From: Prosthecobacter sp.
GTDB lineage: Bacteria; Verrucomicrobiota; Verrucomicrobiia; Verrucomicrobiales; Verrucomicrobiaceae
Assembly: GCA_019186985.1 (NCBI GenBank)
Contig: JABARQ010000003.1
Span: 62,001 to 126,000 of the forward strand
Length of the DNA stretch: 64,000 bases
Direction of reading: 5' to 3'
In this document: piece by piece, positions 32,042-40,089 of the stretch
Layout of the letters: the number at the start of each line of letters is the position of its first letter
Numbering within the stretch: the first letter of the stretch is position 1
Translations under genes and position numbers: made by a program
The notes under the pieces: generated by a model
What the model saw: the letters and a program-made list of their open reading frames with translations, nothing else
The model's database searches: none
What the model was told of the DNA's origin: nothing

Positions 32042-32742
32042 TGGGTGAGGCTTTCACAGAGTTGTCTTAACTCACCGGGGCTGCGCGGTTCATGCTGGCG
32101 GAGCTCACCCGCCTGGATGCTGAGCACCGAGTCCACGCACTGGAGGGCCTCGGTTTCGTGAAGGGCGATGATGCGGCAGCGGCTCTGGCGTTTCTGTTCC
32201 CAGAGGCCAAAGATTTCCCTGCGGGTCGGAGGATCCAGGCCGGCCAGAGACTCATCCTGCAGGATCAGACCTCCCAGGCCATGTCCCGCATGTGTTTCGG
32301 CAAGAATCAGACTGATCTTCTGCCGGTTGCCTCGTGAGAGTGCGCGATACGGTTTGCCAAGGTCCAGCCTCAGACGCTCCGCCAGGCTCAGGGCAAGGGA
32401 AGCTTGGTTCCCGGGCAGTAGGCTCGAAAACACCTGACGGGCGTTGAGCTCGGGTGCGAAACCCAGGTCGTCGGCAAAGTAGAGCACCGGTCCCCGGACG
32501 ACGATGTTTCCAGCGACTGCGGGCTGCAGTCCTGCAAGGGTGCGCATGAGGGTGGTTTTACCTGAGCCATTGGCTGCGATGAGAACGTGCAGACCTGTGT
32601 GGATCCACAGGGTCTTGGGCACCTTCAAAACCTCCACGAAACGACGTCGGAGAAAGCATCCGGCAAGATGCCCGAAGCGAGTCTCCACGGGCAGCTCGAT
32701 CACTGCGTGAGTCTGCGAGTGGCTGGAGGAATCAGCGGTCAT
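32038..32742 (-). CDS. ABC transporter ATP-binding protein
   Basis: A 234-residue nucleotide-binding domain. Walker A reads AANGSGKTTL near residue 54, the signature motif is LSRGNRQK near 134 (LSGGQ-like with Arg in place of the first Gly), Walker B with catalytic Glu is GLILQDESLAGLD near 157, and the switch His is in IIALHETEAL. All elements for ATP hydrolysis are present, though the signature is unusual. Start chosen at the ATG overlapping the stop of the upstream pseudopilin gene. The permease follows by ATGA. The N-terminal 45 residues contain a short unrelated stretch before the fold begins. An ABC ATPase inside a T2SS/T4P operon is not part of standard sets. Confidence 0.85.
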   Translation of the reverse strand: MTADSSSHSQTHAVIELPVETRFGHLAGCFLRRRFVEVLKVPKTLWIHTGLHVLIAANGSGKTTLMRTLAGLQPAVAGNIVVRGPVLYFADDLGFAPELNARQVFSSLLPGNQASLALSLAERLRLDLGKPYRALSRGNRQKISLILAETHAGHGLGGLILQDESLAGLDPPTRREIFGLWEQKRQSRCRIIALHETEALQCVDSVLSIQAGELRQHEPRSPGELRQLCESLTQ

Positions 32743-33212
32743 GGAACTGTGGAGGCAGGAGGTTCGCCGGTATCCCAAAGCCCGTCCCATCCGCCTCCGT
32801 CGCGCGACTGGGTGGGGTCATAGACGCCTCCACTGAGGGTGAGGGCTGGTGGCAGGTGGTTGATGTCCAAGCCAAGGGCTTCTCCGGAAACGCCGCTGAC
32901 CTTGCCATGGGTCAGAAGCCCTGTCATGGAGGTCACTCCGCTTTCCGCACCCCATCCCTGGGGGAGGTAGGCAAGGATATCGGATTCTTGAAGTTGCGCC
33001 GGGCTCTGGGTTGGATGGTCCGCCAGGAAGGCACGCTGGGCCTCATAGACGGCCTGCAGGGCCAGCGAAGCATTGCGGCCTTTCTGCCATCCCTTATATT
33101 CTTGCATCGAGTAGGATCCAAGGAAGGCCAGGCTGAGAATCAGGGCCATGACCATGCTGAGCTCTAGCAGGGTAACTCCGCGAGGAAGAGGTGTTGTGTG
33201 CTTGATGATCAT
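32739..33212 (-). CDS. GspG/GspH-like pseudopilin
   Basis: A 157-residue prepilin-like protein. MIIKHTTPLPRG is a plausible basic leader and cleavage after Gly leaves VTLLELSMVMALILSLAFLG, with Glu at +5. The helix continues into an amphipathic region (LALQAVYEAQRAFLADHP), as in major and minor pseudopilins. The C-terminal half contains GWDGLWDTGEPP, acidic and aromatic. It is followed directly by the ABC ATPase (ATGA overlap) and preceded by a small Pro-rich protein. It is a second pilin gene distinct from the lead gene at the operon front, so the filament is probably of mixed composition. Confidence 0.8.
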   Translation of the reverse strand: MIIKHTTPLPRGVTLLELSMVMALILSLAFLGSYSMQEYKGWQKGRNASLALQAVYEAQRAFLADHPTQSPAQLQESDILAYLPQGWGAESGVTSMTGLLTHGKVSGVSGEALGLDINHLPPALTLSGGVYDPTQSRDGGGWDGLWDTGEPPASTVP

Positions 33213-33226
33213 GACATGAGCCTTAC

Positions 33227-33601
33227 TTAGGGAGCACCTGGCAGGGCCAGCTGTCGTCCGGAGCGTTGGATGCGCACTTCGCCGTCCCTGGGCAAAGGGG
33301 TGAGTGTCGGCGGGGCCTGTAATCTGGTGGCAGAGGCACTGACATCCTTCGATCTGGGGGCAGCCGGCGCTCGGCGGATTTCCAGAATCACCGCCTGATC
33401 TGTGACAATCGGGGAGGCCTTGACCGCCGTTGCGGAAGGCGCCGGTGGCGTGGGGCGCGGCTTTCGCGCAAGGGTGGTTTTTGATGTCGGCGCCGGCAGC
33501 GGACGCGGAACCAGCACCGGGCTTTTTAAGTCGGCGGCATGCGCGGCAAGGATGGCGCTTGCGGCAAGTAGAAGGCAGGTGCGGGCAGGCATGAGGGTCA
33601 C
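33227..33601 (-). CDS. Small Pro/Ala-rich exported protein
   Basis: A 124-residue protein with an N-terminal hydrophobic segment (TCLLLAASAILAAHAA), then a Pro/Ala/Lys-rich stretch (PRPLPAPTSKTTLARKPRP) and a short C-terminal LPRDGEVRIQRSGRQLALPG. The GTG start overlaps the GspF stop (GTGA); the ATG three codons later is an alternative. The composition resembles the linker regions of GspC or PilP, which join inner-membrane platform and secretin, but no PDZ or HR domain can be seen. It is short enough to be a degenerate or minimal connector. Function unknown. Confidence 0.55.
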   Translation of the reverse strand: MTLMPARTCLLLAASAILAAHAADLKSPVLVPRPLPAPTSKTTLARKPRPTPPAPSATAVKASPIVTDQAVILEIRRAPAAPRSKDVSASATRLQAPPTLTPLPRDGEVRIQRSGRQLALPGAP

Positions 33602-34815
33602 ATGTTTCCAGAGTTCATCATTCGTGGCCCCATCAGGAAGATGGGCAGCATCGCGCCGGCAAAGACAAGGCCGATGATGAAGACCGCCAGGGCAAGCGTG
33701 ATGAAATTGATGACCTGGGTGAAGTCGGACATGTAGGTCTGAGTGTCCTCCTCGTAGATCTCGCGAAGCAGGCGCAGCTGTTCGGTGAGGGAGGCGGACT
33801 TCTCGCCGATCCCGATCATATGGATCACCTGCGGATCAACCTCGGTGTGCCTATTGAGCGCCTCGGCAAACGTGGTGCCGCTGGTCTCGTAGGTCCTGCT
33901 TGCCGCCGCCAGTTCATCGTACATGCGAGTGCCGCTGACCACGCGGGCCGCAAGCGCTGCCGAACGCGCAAGGCTGATGCCGCTGCCATAAAGCATTTCC
34001 AGCGTGCCCAGGTAGGCGCTCTGACGAAGCCCCATGACCAGTTTTCGCAGCAGGGACCAACGCTTCATCATGACGTTGAGCAGAAACTGGCGCAGGGACG
34101 CTGAACGCCAGAGCCAGATCAGGAAGCTGACGATTGCAGCCACAAAAAACGGCCAGGTGGCCTGAACCACATGGCTGAAGGAGAAGATCATCTTGGACAG
34201 CGGGTCTGGCGCCTGACGTACGCTCTTCAGGGTGTCCTCGACATTCTTGACCACGCTGAGCTGCGACCAGATGAACAGCACGATCTGAAATGCGATCACC
34301 GCGCAGGGTACGCTCAGCGCACTGCGCAGCTTGCTGCTGAAAGCCAGGGCCGTCTTGATGCGCGCGGCCATCGAGGCGAAGGCCATATGCAGCTGGGCGG
34401 CGTCGGCGCCGGCTTCAATGACGGTGAGAATGGTCGGCTCAAGCTTTGTCTCGCCGGAAAACGCCTGATGAATCGGGACTCCGGCCTCGACCTTCTCGGC
34501 AATGTTGGAGAGAACAGCCTTGAGTCTCGGGTTGGAGACTCCCTGGGCGTAATAGGTCAGGGAGTCGGCGGTGCTGATGTTTGCCCGCAGCATGGAGGAC
34601 AGGCCGCGGAAAAGCTTGATCAGCTCCTTGGAAGGAATGATGCGCAGGCTTTCAACTCCTCCCCCGGCCTTGCTTCGTGGTTTTACCAGCGCCACGCCCC
34701 AGCCCTCGCGCTTGGCCTGCGCGCCCGCCTGGGCTGCGCTGGCTGCATGGACTTGCACCACTTTAGCCACATCGGGCTTGCCAAGGTTGCGCAGAGTGAC
34801 GTCGAAAAGAGGCAT
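33598..34815 (-). CDS. GspF/PilC-like inner-membrane platform protein
   Basis: A 405-residue protein with the duplicated T2SSF architecture: cytoplasmic helical domain one around residues 65-165 (LFRGLSSMLRANISTADSL), membrane segments near 170-185 and 218-236, the second cytoplasmic domain around 255-365 with YGSGISLARS and MIGIGEKSASLTEQL, and a final membrane segment near 372-397. This is the standard length and plan of GspF/PilC, which anchors the ATPase to the membrane and supports pilin addition. It begins 6 bp after the GspE stop; a GGAG element lies nine bases before its ATG. Conserved Gly and Glu of the second domain are present. Confidence 0.9.
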   Translation of the reverse strand: MPLFDVTLRNLGKPDVAKVVQVHAASAAQAGAQAKREGWGVALVKPRSKAGGGVESLRIIPSKELIKLFRGLSSMLRANISTADSLTYYAQGVSNPRLKAVLSNIAEKVEAGVPIHQAFSGETKLEPTILTVIEAGADAAQLHMAFASMAARIKTALAFSSKLRSALSVPCAVIAFQIVLFIWSQLSVVKNVEDTLKSVRQAPDPLSKMIFSFSHVVQATWPFFVAAIVSFLIWLWRSASLRQFLLNVMMKRWSLLRKLVMGLRQSAYLGTLEMLYGSGISLARSAALAARVVSGTRMYDELAAASRTYETSGTTFAEALNRHTEVDPQVIHMIGIGEKSASLTEQLRLLREIYEEDTQTYMSDFTQVINFITLALAVFIIGLVFAGAMLPIFLMGPRMMNSGNM

Positions 34816-34821
34816 GGGGTG

Positions 34822-36510
34822 CTACTCCAAATAGGTCAGGTCCAGAACGCGGCGAAGGGCGTCCAGGTCGGTTTTTCCCTCGGCAAGCATGCGCAGGCCA
34901 TTGTCGCGCAGCGAGGGAAGCGATGTCTCCTTGCGGATTGCCAGCTCCAGTTCGTATGGCGTCAGATCGCCTTTGGCCAGGGCGTCGCCCGTGCGGGGTG
35001 TGATGGGAAGGATCTCCAGCAGCGCGGCGCGCCCGAGATAGCCTCGGCCCCCGCATTCGTCGCAGCCCTCCTTGCGGTGAGCATAGAGCTTTCTGCCCGC
35101 CCATTCCGTGTCCAGGTTGAAGAGGCGCATCTCACGTTCGCCGACTCCATCGCAAGGCACCCGGCAGTTCTGGCAGAGCAGTTTTACCAAACGCTGGGCG
35201 CAGGCAGCCTTGAGCGTCTGGGCGATCTTCCAGCGTTCAATGCCCAGCTGCTGGAAACGTTCGATGATCTGGGAGGCGCGCGGAGTGTGAATCGTGGTCA
35301 AAACCTTGTGGCCTGTGATGGCCGCCTCAATGGCGAGCTCGGCCGATTCCCGGTCTCTGACCTCGCCGATGAAAATCACATCGGGGTCGGAGCGCATGAA
35401 GCTTGAGATCATGGGCTTGAACTCGGAGGAGTCGCGCAGGTCGCAGTGGGTGACTCCAGGGATCTCGTCCTCCACAGGGTTTTCCAAGGTCAGGATGTTG
35501 TCCTCCGGGCGGTTCAGCTCACGCAGCATGGCGTTGAGCGTGGTGGACTTGCCCGAGCCGGTGGGACCGGACATCACGATGATGCCCGACGGCACCGCGA
35601 GGGCCTTTTCCAGTTCAAAAAGAGTCAGTTCATCGAAGGCCAGCGTGCCCATCCCAAGCCTGGGCTCGAGATGCGTCTTGTCCAGGAGACGCATGGTGAT
35701 GTGGTATCCGCGGTAAGACCGGTGCCGCTCAAAACGAATGCCCACCGAGCGGCCGTAATAGCTGGCGGTGAAGCGCCCCGACATTCCCGGACGCTTGCTG
35801 CGGTCCTCCGGCGCCAGGCGCATCAGGTTCAACAGGAAGGCGTCGAGGCGGTCCTTGAGCTTCATCGGGATCTCGATCTTTGGGCCGAGGTCGCCATCGA
35901 CGCGGAAGCTGTAGAAGAACTGGGACTTCTCGGTCTTAATGTGAATGTCCGAAGCGTGCCGTTTGATGGCGTCTGACACCATGCTGGCCACGAGCTGCGA
36001 GATGGGCTCATTGTGAATGCGTGTCACATCAAAGTCCCTGACATCATTGCCACCTCCGTCAACCTCGAGAGCTTCAAGTTCAGCCCGGCTGGGCCCGCTT
36101 GACTGTGTGGAGCGCTCGATGGTCGCGGAAATTTCAGACGCCAGCGTCACAACCTTGAAGATTTCGTGATCCGCAAAATGAGCGTTGGAGAACTCGTCAG
36201 CGCGGTAGTCCCAGGGGTTGGCCACCGCCAAAAGCAGCCGCCCCTCGGCGCTTCGCAGCGGGGTGAACATGCCCTGTGACAGCACCGAAGGGTCGCAACC
36301 TGCCAGCAGCTTGGCATCGGCGAGCTCCTTGACCTGCGGCATCGCAGGAAGACCTGAGGCGGCCCCGATCGCGCCAAGCAGCTTGATCTTGGATGCCTTG
36401 CGGAGAATGGCGTCGTCGTCCTTCTCCACGCTGGATGCGGACTCGAGCAGGCGCAGCTGCCGGAGAATCTGGCGACGGATGGTGTCGTTGAACTTGATGT
36501 CGTAGTTCAT
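34822..36510 (-). CDS. gspE: GspE/PilB-like assembly ATPase
   Basis: A 562-residue secretion ATPase. The N-terminal part (residues ~1-150) is helical like the MshEN/N1E region; the RecA-like domain carries Walker A GPTGSGKSTTLNAML near residue 313, the Asp box LTLENPVED, Walker B DVIFIGEVRDRESAE near 375 and the His box GHKVLTTIHT. The zinc-binding Cys pairs CQNC near 443 and CDECGGRGYLGR near 481 are characteristic of GspE/PilB and absent in PilT. It powers pseudopilus extension. Start chosen at the ATG overlapping the preceding stop. The symbol follows family usage; the true name could equally be pilB. Confidence 0.9.
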   Translation of the reverse strand: MNYDIKFNDTIRRQILRQLRLLESASSVEKDDDAILRKASKIKLLGAIGAASGLPAMPQVKELADAKLLAGCDPSVLSQGMFTPLRSAEGRLLLAVANPWDYRADEFSNAHFADHEIFKVVTLASEISATIERSTQSSGPSRAELEALEVDGGGNDVRDFDVTRIHNEPISQLVASMVSDAIKRHASDIHIKTEKSQFFYSFRVDGDLGPKIEIPMKLKDRLDAFLLNLMRLAPEDRSKRPGMSGRFTASYYGRSVGIRFERHRSYRGYHITMRLLDKTHLEPRLGMGTLAFDELTLFELEKALAVPSGIIVMSGPTGSGKSTTLNAMLRELNRPEDNILTLENPVEDEIPGVTHCDLRDSSEFKPMISSFMRSDPDVIFIGEVRDRESAELAIEAAITGHKVLTTIHTPRASQIIERFQQLGIERWKIAQTLKAACAQRLVKLLCQNCRVPCDGVGEREMRLFNLDTEWAGRKLYAHRKEGCDECGGRGYLGRAALLEILPITPRTGDALAKGDLTPYELELAIRKETSLPSLRDNGLRMLAEGKTDLDALRRVLDLTYLE

Positions 36511-37202
36511 GACGGTTCGCCGGGAAACTGCCGTTCGTAGAGGCGGTGCCAGACCTCCCATTCCACGACAAAAGGGAAGATGAAGTAAGTATTTTCACCG
36601 GGCGCCTGGCTGGTTTCGTCCACGGCAAGCCATCGGGCGGCCAGTCGCACTGCAACCGGATTGAAGCCGACCACGTGCACCAGCGTTCCATCCTCACTGG
36701 CCAGAGTCGCACAGCGCAAAAGGGTCAGGAGACGGCGACGACCCGGGTTTTCAATTGCCTGCGACCAAAGACGGCCGGGCAGATCACCAAAGCGCCACAG
36801 GGGTTGTTGTTCGAAGACCCTGGCATGAACGGCGCTTTGAACATATCGCAGCTCTTCATCCATGTCGCTGCCCTCCGTTGTGGTGGGCTGATGGGTGCCT
36901 GAGGTGCGGGCAAGCCAGGCAAGGAAATCCTCAGGCATGCGCCCTTCATCGCATGCAGCAAGATGTCGATGGTAGGATCCAAGCACCTGGGCGCAGCTAG
37001 CCTCTTCCCAGAAACCGCAAGACAGCAGCTGGCGGGCCGTCCAGCGCGCCGCCTGGCCCCAGACACCGACCATCTCCGGCCAGGGCGCCGAGACTGGCTG
37101 CGTTGGAAGGCTGATGCCTGTCACCTCATCGGTGAACGCGGACACCGTGAAGCCGGCGGCTGAGGCATCCGGGAAAGTAATGGCCATGGACGACTTGATC
37201 AA
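36507..37202 (-). CDS. Conserved-context protein of unknown function between secretin and GspE
   Basis: A 231-residue soluble-looking protein without signal peptide or membrane helix. It is rich in Trp (for example EMVGVWGQAARWTARQ, LAWLARTSG, PFVVEWEVWHRLYERQF), which is distinctive. No motif I know. The TTG start overlaps the secretin stop as TTGA; an ATG five codons in is the alternative. It sits between secretin and the assembly ATPase and overlaps GspE by ATGA, so it is likely a cytoplasmic component that acts with the ATPase, but this is inference from position only. Confidence 0.6.
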   Translation of the reverse strand: MIKSSMAITFPDASAAGFTVSAFTDEVTGISLPTQPVSAPWPEMVGVWGQAARWTARQLLSCGFWEEASCAQVLGSYHRHLAACDEGRMPEDFLAWLARTSGTHQPTTTEGSDMDEELRYVQSAVHARVFEQQPLWRFGDLPGRLWSQAIENPGRRRLLTLLRCATLASEDGTLVHVVGFNPVAVRLAARWLAVDETSQAPGENTYFIFPFVVEWEVWHRLYERQFPGEPS

Positions 37203-38920
37203 CGTTGGAAGAGAAACTTGAAGAGCGGTTGCTTGGACTGCGGCGGAGAGGCCGACTTGCCCATGGGGTCAAGATGGGTGGTGCTTTCTGGGAAAAGGGG
37301 GGAGCCCAGGGGTTCGGGATTCATGAAGCCAAGCCCGGCGGCGTTCTGCATCTGCTGGCTGACGAAATCCTGGCCGACGCCAGCGGCGTCATAAACCCTG
37401 GGAGTGATGATGAATACCAGGCTGACCAGTTCATTGCTGTCATCATCGTAGCGGAAAAGCCTGCCGAGCACTGGGATGCGGCCAAGCATGGGAACATTGT
37501 TGCCGGCCTGGCGGTCATCGCGGCTATAGAATCCTCCGAGGATGAGCGACCGGCCGTCGGGGATGCGGCTGATGCCTTCGACGGTTGATTCGCTGACCCT
37601 GGGATAACGGTTGCCGCTGGCGCTTGCCACCAGCTCCACAATGTTGGCCACGCGCGGACGCAGCTTCATTCTGATCGTGCCATCGGGCATGAGGGTGGGG
37701 GTGACCGTGAGCGTCACGCCGATTTCGCGGCTTTTGTCCGGCTGCTGGGCGGCGTCAGGGTCATCTTCATCCACCTTGTAGCGCACACGGTCGGTGATGG
37801 AGGTGTTGCTCTGGGAGGCGTTGGTCTGGGCGATGATGATGGGGAACCGGTCCACCAGTGAGATGACGCCCTGTTCATTGTCCTCGGTGATGATCGAAGG
37901 GCAGGATTCCTGGGTGACCAGGTTGTTGCTGTCCAGTGCATGCAATATGCCGTTGACCTCCACGGGATTGAACACCAGCCCGGCCCCTGTGACATACTCG
38001 CTGACCGCGGTCGACGTGTTGTTCGTTTTCTTGAGGGTGCTTGACTCAGGAAGGTTGAAAAGGGTGTTGAGGTTCTGGCTGACGCCGACGGGAAGACCGT
38101 CTCCAAGCGTCTTTGTCCAGTCGATGCCCTTGCGGCTGCCTTTCTGCTGACGCACGCGCAGGATTCTCACGTTGATGACGATCTGCTTCCGGGGCTGGTC
38201 GAGCTCGTCAAGGATTTGGGTCACACGCTGAAGCCGGGCTGCGTTGTCCGTGATGACAAGCACGTTGGTCTTTTCCTCCAGGTCGATGCTGCCGGTGCCG
38301 GGGGTGAGCAGGGGCTTGATCATCGTCTTGATCTTTTCGACGTCCTGCATGGAAGTCGCGGCTGGGGTCCCGGCCTGCCCGCCCGCCTGGCCTGAGCCGG
38401 TGGCAACGCTGGCCGGACGTGCGCCGCGAAGGTACTTCAGCGGGTAGGTCATCACTTCCAGCGGAAGGCGCGCGACCTGTTCCTCAGTCAGCAGGTGCAC
38501 GCTGTCGCCCTTGTTGTAAACTGTCAGGCCAAACGCTGTCGCCAGCTCCTCCATCTCCGCCGCAGGATCCTGAAGCTTCAAATGGCCGGTGACCTGGTAG
38601 TCAGGGCCCAGCAGCTGGTTGTTGTGAAAGAACTGGCGATTGGCAAGCCGTGCGAGGTACTGGAAGACTTCATTGATGGGTGCCGCCTGCAGCCAGTAGC
38701 CCTCGCTGGTGATTTCCGGAAGACTTCCTCCCTGGGGAGCGCTCATCCCGGCGGGAGGAGCCGGCTTGTTGGTGGCGGGCTCTGAAGACAGATTGGACGT
38801 CATCCGGGCTTCTGGAGCCGCTGAGGGCGCGTCCTGCGCATTCAGGCATACAGCGAGGCCAAGACAGGCCGGCCCTAGCAGCGTTTTAAGGAGGAGGCGG
38901 GGGAGGGAGGGCGGATTCAT
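37199..38920 (-). CDS. gspD: GspD/PilQ-like outer-membrane secretin
   Basis: A 573-residue protein with a signal peptide ending near LAVCLNAQ. After a Pro/Ser-rich linker comes a short STN/N0-like domain (YWLQAAPINEVFQYLARLAN), then an N-domain (IKPLLTPGTG to QPRKQIVINVRILRV) and a C-terminal secretin beta-domain. The secretin signature VPMLGRIPVLGRLFRYDDD and final strand LVSLVFIITPRVYD are near the C-terminus. Segment GVTLTVTPTLMPDGTIRMKL is the typical strand set of the channel. It forms the multimeric outer-membrane pore. No pilotin is visible. It overlaps the upstream PilP-like gene and the downstream unknown by 4 bases. Confidence 0.92.
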   Translation of the reverse strand: MNPPSLPRLLLKTLLGPACLGLAVCLNAQDAPSAAPEARMTSNLSSEPATNKPAPPAGMSAPQGGSLPEITSEGYWLQAAPINEVFQYLARLANRQFFHNNQLLGPDYQVTGHLKLQDPAAEMEELATAFGLTVYNKGDSVHLLTEEQVARLPLEVMTYPLKYLRGARPASVATGSGQAGGQAGTPAATSMQDVEKIKTMIKPLLTPGTGSIDLEEKTNVLVITDNAARLQRVTQILDELDQPRKQIVINVRILRVRQQKGSRKGIDWTKTLGDGLPVGVSQNLNTLFNLPESSTLKKTNNTSTAVSEYVTGAGLVFNPVEVNGILHALDSNNLVTQESCPSIITEDNEQGVISLVDRFPIIIAQTNASQSNTSITDRVRYKVDEDDPDAAQQPDKSREIGVTLTVTPTLMPDGTIRMKLRPRVANIVELVASASGNRYPRVSESTVEGISRIPDGRSLILGGFYSRDDRQAGNNVPMLGRIPVLGRLFRYDDDSNELVSLVFIITPRVYDAAGVGQDFVSQQMQNAAGLGFMNPEPLGSPLFPESTTHLDPMGKSASPPQSKQPLFKFLFQR

Positions 38921-39513
38921 CGAAGGGGTGGCATGGGGCTGGCGTGGCCTTTCATTTGGGCCTGGCCGGGCAGCATGGGCTGAGGGACAAAGCGCGGCAG
39001 CACGCGGTGAGGAAGCACACCCGTTTCGCCGCTGCTTTTGTCTTTAAATCGAACCTCCAAGGGGGCGACTTCGGTGATTATCGCCTCAAAGGTGACGCCC
39101 TTGTAGCCAAGCAGAAGCGTGTCTCCAAGTCCCACTTCATGACCTTGAACCAGGAACTCTCCATCACGCAGGTTGACGGCGGTGATATGAAGGGTCTGAA
39201 GGGCCTGGTTCAGAGTGATGCGCTCGGCCTGTCGTTGCAGACCAGCACTCCTCTCCGGTGCCTTGGGACTCGGCTCACGTGGGAACACCGGAAGGGCAAA
39301 GGCATCCAGGTTGCGCCGACGCGCCGCCAGTTTCCGCGCCTTCTGCTCGAGCTCTTCGGTTTTCGGGAGGCGGTCGCCCTGGATTTTGGGCAGCCAGGCG
39401 GCTTCCTGGCGGCCGATGAATATCCTGCCTGCATCGCGGCCTTGCGGGCTTTGAGCCGATGCATTCAGGCTGCCCAGGACGAGCAGCAGGGCAAGGTGAC
39501 TGCTCAGGTTCAT
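38917..39513 (-). CDS. Exported PilP/GspC-like linker protein (inferred)
   Basis: A 198-residue protein with the signal peptide MNLSSHLALLLVLGSLNASA. A basic, helical region follows (TEELEQKARKLAARRRNL), and then a beta-rich C-terminal domain (QTLHITAVNLRDGEFLVQGH, LLLGYKGVTFEAIITEVAPL). A short soluble periplasmic protein located between the PilO/GspM-like gene and the secretin is the usual place of PilP or GspC, which bridge the inner-membrane platform and the secretin. No PDZ domain or lipobox Cys is seen, so the assignment is by position and size. Overlaps both neighbours by ATGA. Confidence 0.6.
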   Translation of the reverse strand: MNLSSHLALLLVLGSLNASAQSPQGRDAGRIFIGRQEAAWLPKIQGDRLPKTEELEQKARKLAARRRNLDAFALPVFPREPSPKAPERSAGLQRQAERITLNQALQTLHITAVNLRDGEFLVQGHEVGLGDTLLLGYKGVTFEAIITEVAPLEVRFKDKSSGETGVLPHRVLPRFVPQPMLPGQAQMKGHASPMPPLR

Positions 39514-40073
39514 GGCGTTTTGTCCTCGGACTTCCAGCAGAAATGCGTGAGGTCGAAGGCGAGATGCTCGCCACCTTCGGTCAGGGCGTTTTCCTTGCGG
39601 GTGATTTTGAAATCCTCAAGAATCGCCTGCGGCATCAGACTCTCGAGCTGCAGCAGGATCTCCTGCATGGGGCCAAGCCCCCCTTCGAAGGTGGATTTGA
39701 TACGGCTGCAGGGGGCGTTGACGCTGCGGCCGATGTTTCCCTTGTCGGGCAGAAAGGTCAGCGAGCTGCGTTCCAGTTCAATGCGTTTGTACTTGGGCAG
39801 CGAGTTGTCGAGAATCTGGGAGAACAGACGCGCCGGATCGCTGCGAAGAATCAGCTGAAGATCCTTGTGGGAGGCCCTGAGGGGCGCAACTTCCGCCTCC
39901 ATCTTGGATGTGGCCGCCTTCTTCTGCTCATAAAGGGCGTAGGCGGCCTTGCGTGTGTTGATCTGGCGTTCAAGCCGTTTGACGGCAAAGCCGGCGAAGG
40001 CGCAGAGCATGCCATTGAGAATCAAGGGCGCGACAATCCCGTATCGGACAATCGCGGCGGTGTAGAAGCTCAT
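39510..40073 (-). CDS. PilO/GspM-like platform protein
   Basis: A 187-residue bitopic membrane protein: short cytoplasmic N-terminus, one helix (YGIVAPLILNGMLCAFAGFAV), a coiled-coil-like stretch (LERQINTRKAAYALYEQKKA), then a small periplasmic domain. This plan is that of PilO/GspM, which pairs with PilN/GspL. It follows the PilMN/GspL-like gene by 16 bp and overlaps the downstream PilP-like gene (ATGA). Three Cys are present. Sequence similarity to named families is too weak to see by eye; the call is structural and positional. Confidence 0.65.
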   Translation of the reverse strand: MSFYTAAIVRYGIVAPLILNGMLCAFAGFAVKRLERQINTRKAAYALYEQKKAATSKMEAEVAPLRASHKDLQLILRSDPARLFSQILDNSLPKYKRIELERSSLTFLPDKGNIGRSVNAPCSRIKSTFEGGLGPMQEILLQLESLMPQAILEDFKITRKENALTEGGEHLAFDLTHFCWKSEDKTP

Positions 40074-40089
40074 GACAGGGAGGAGGTTA

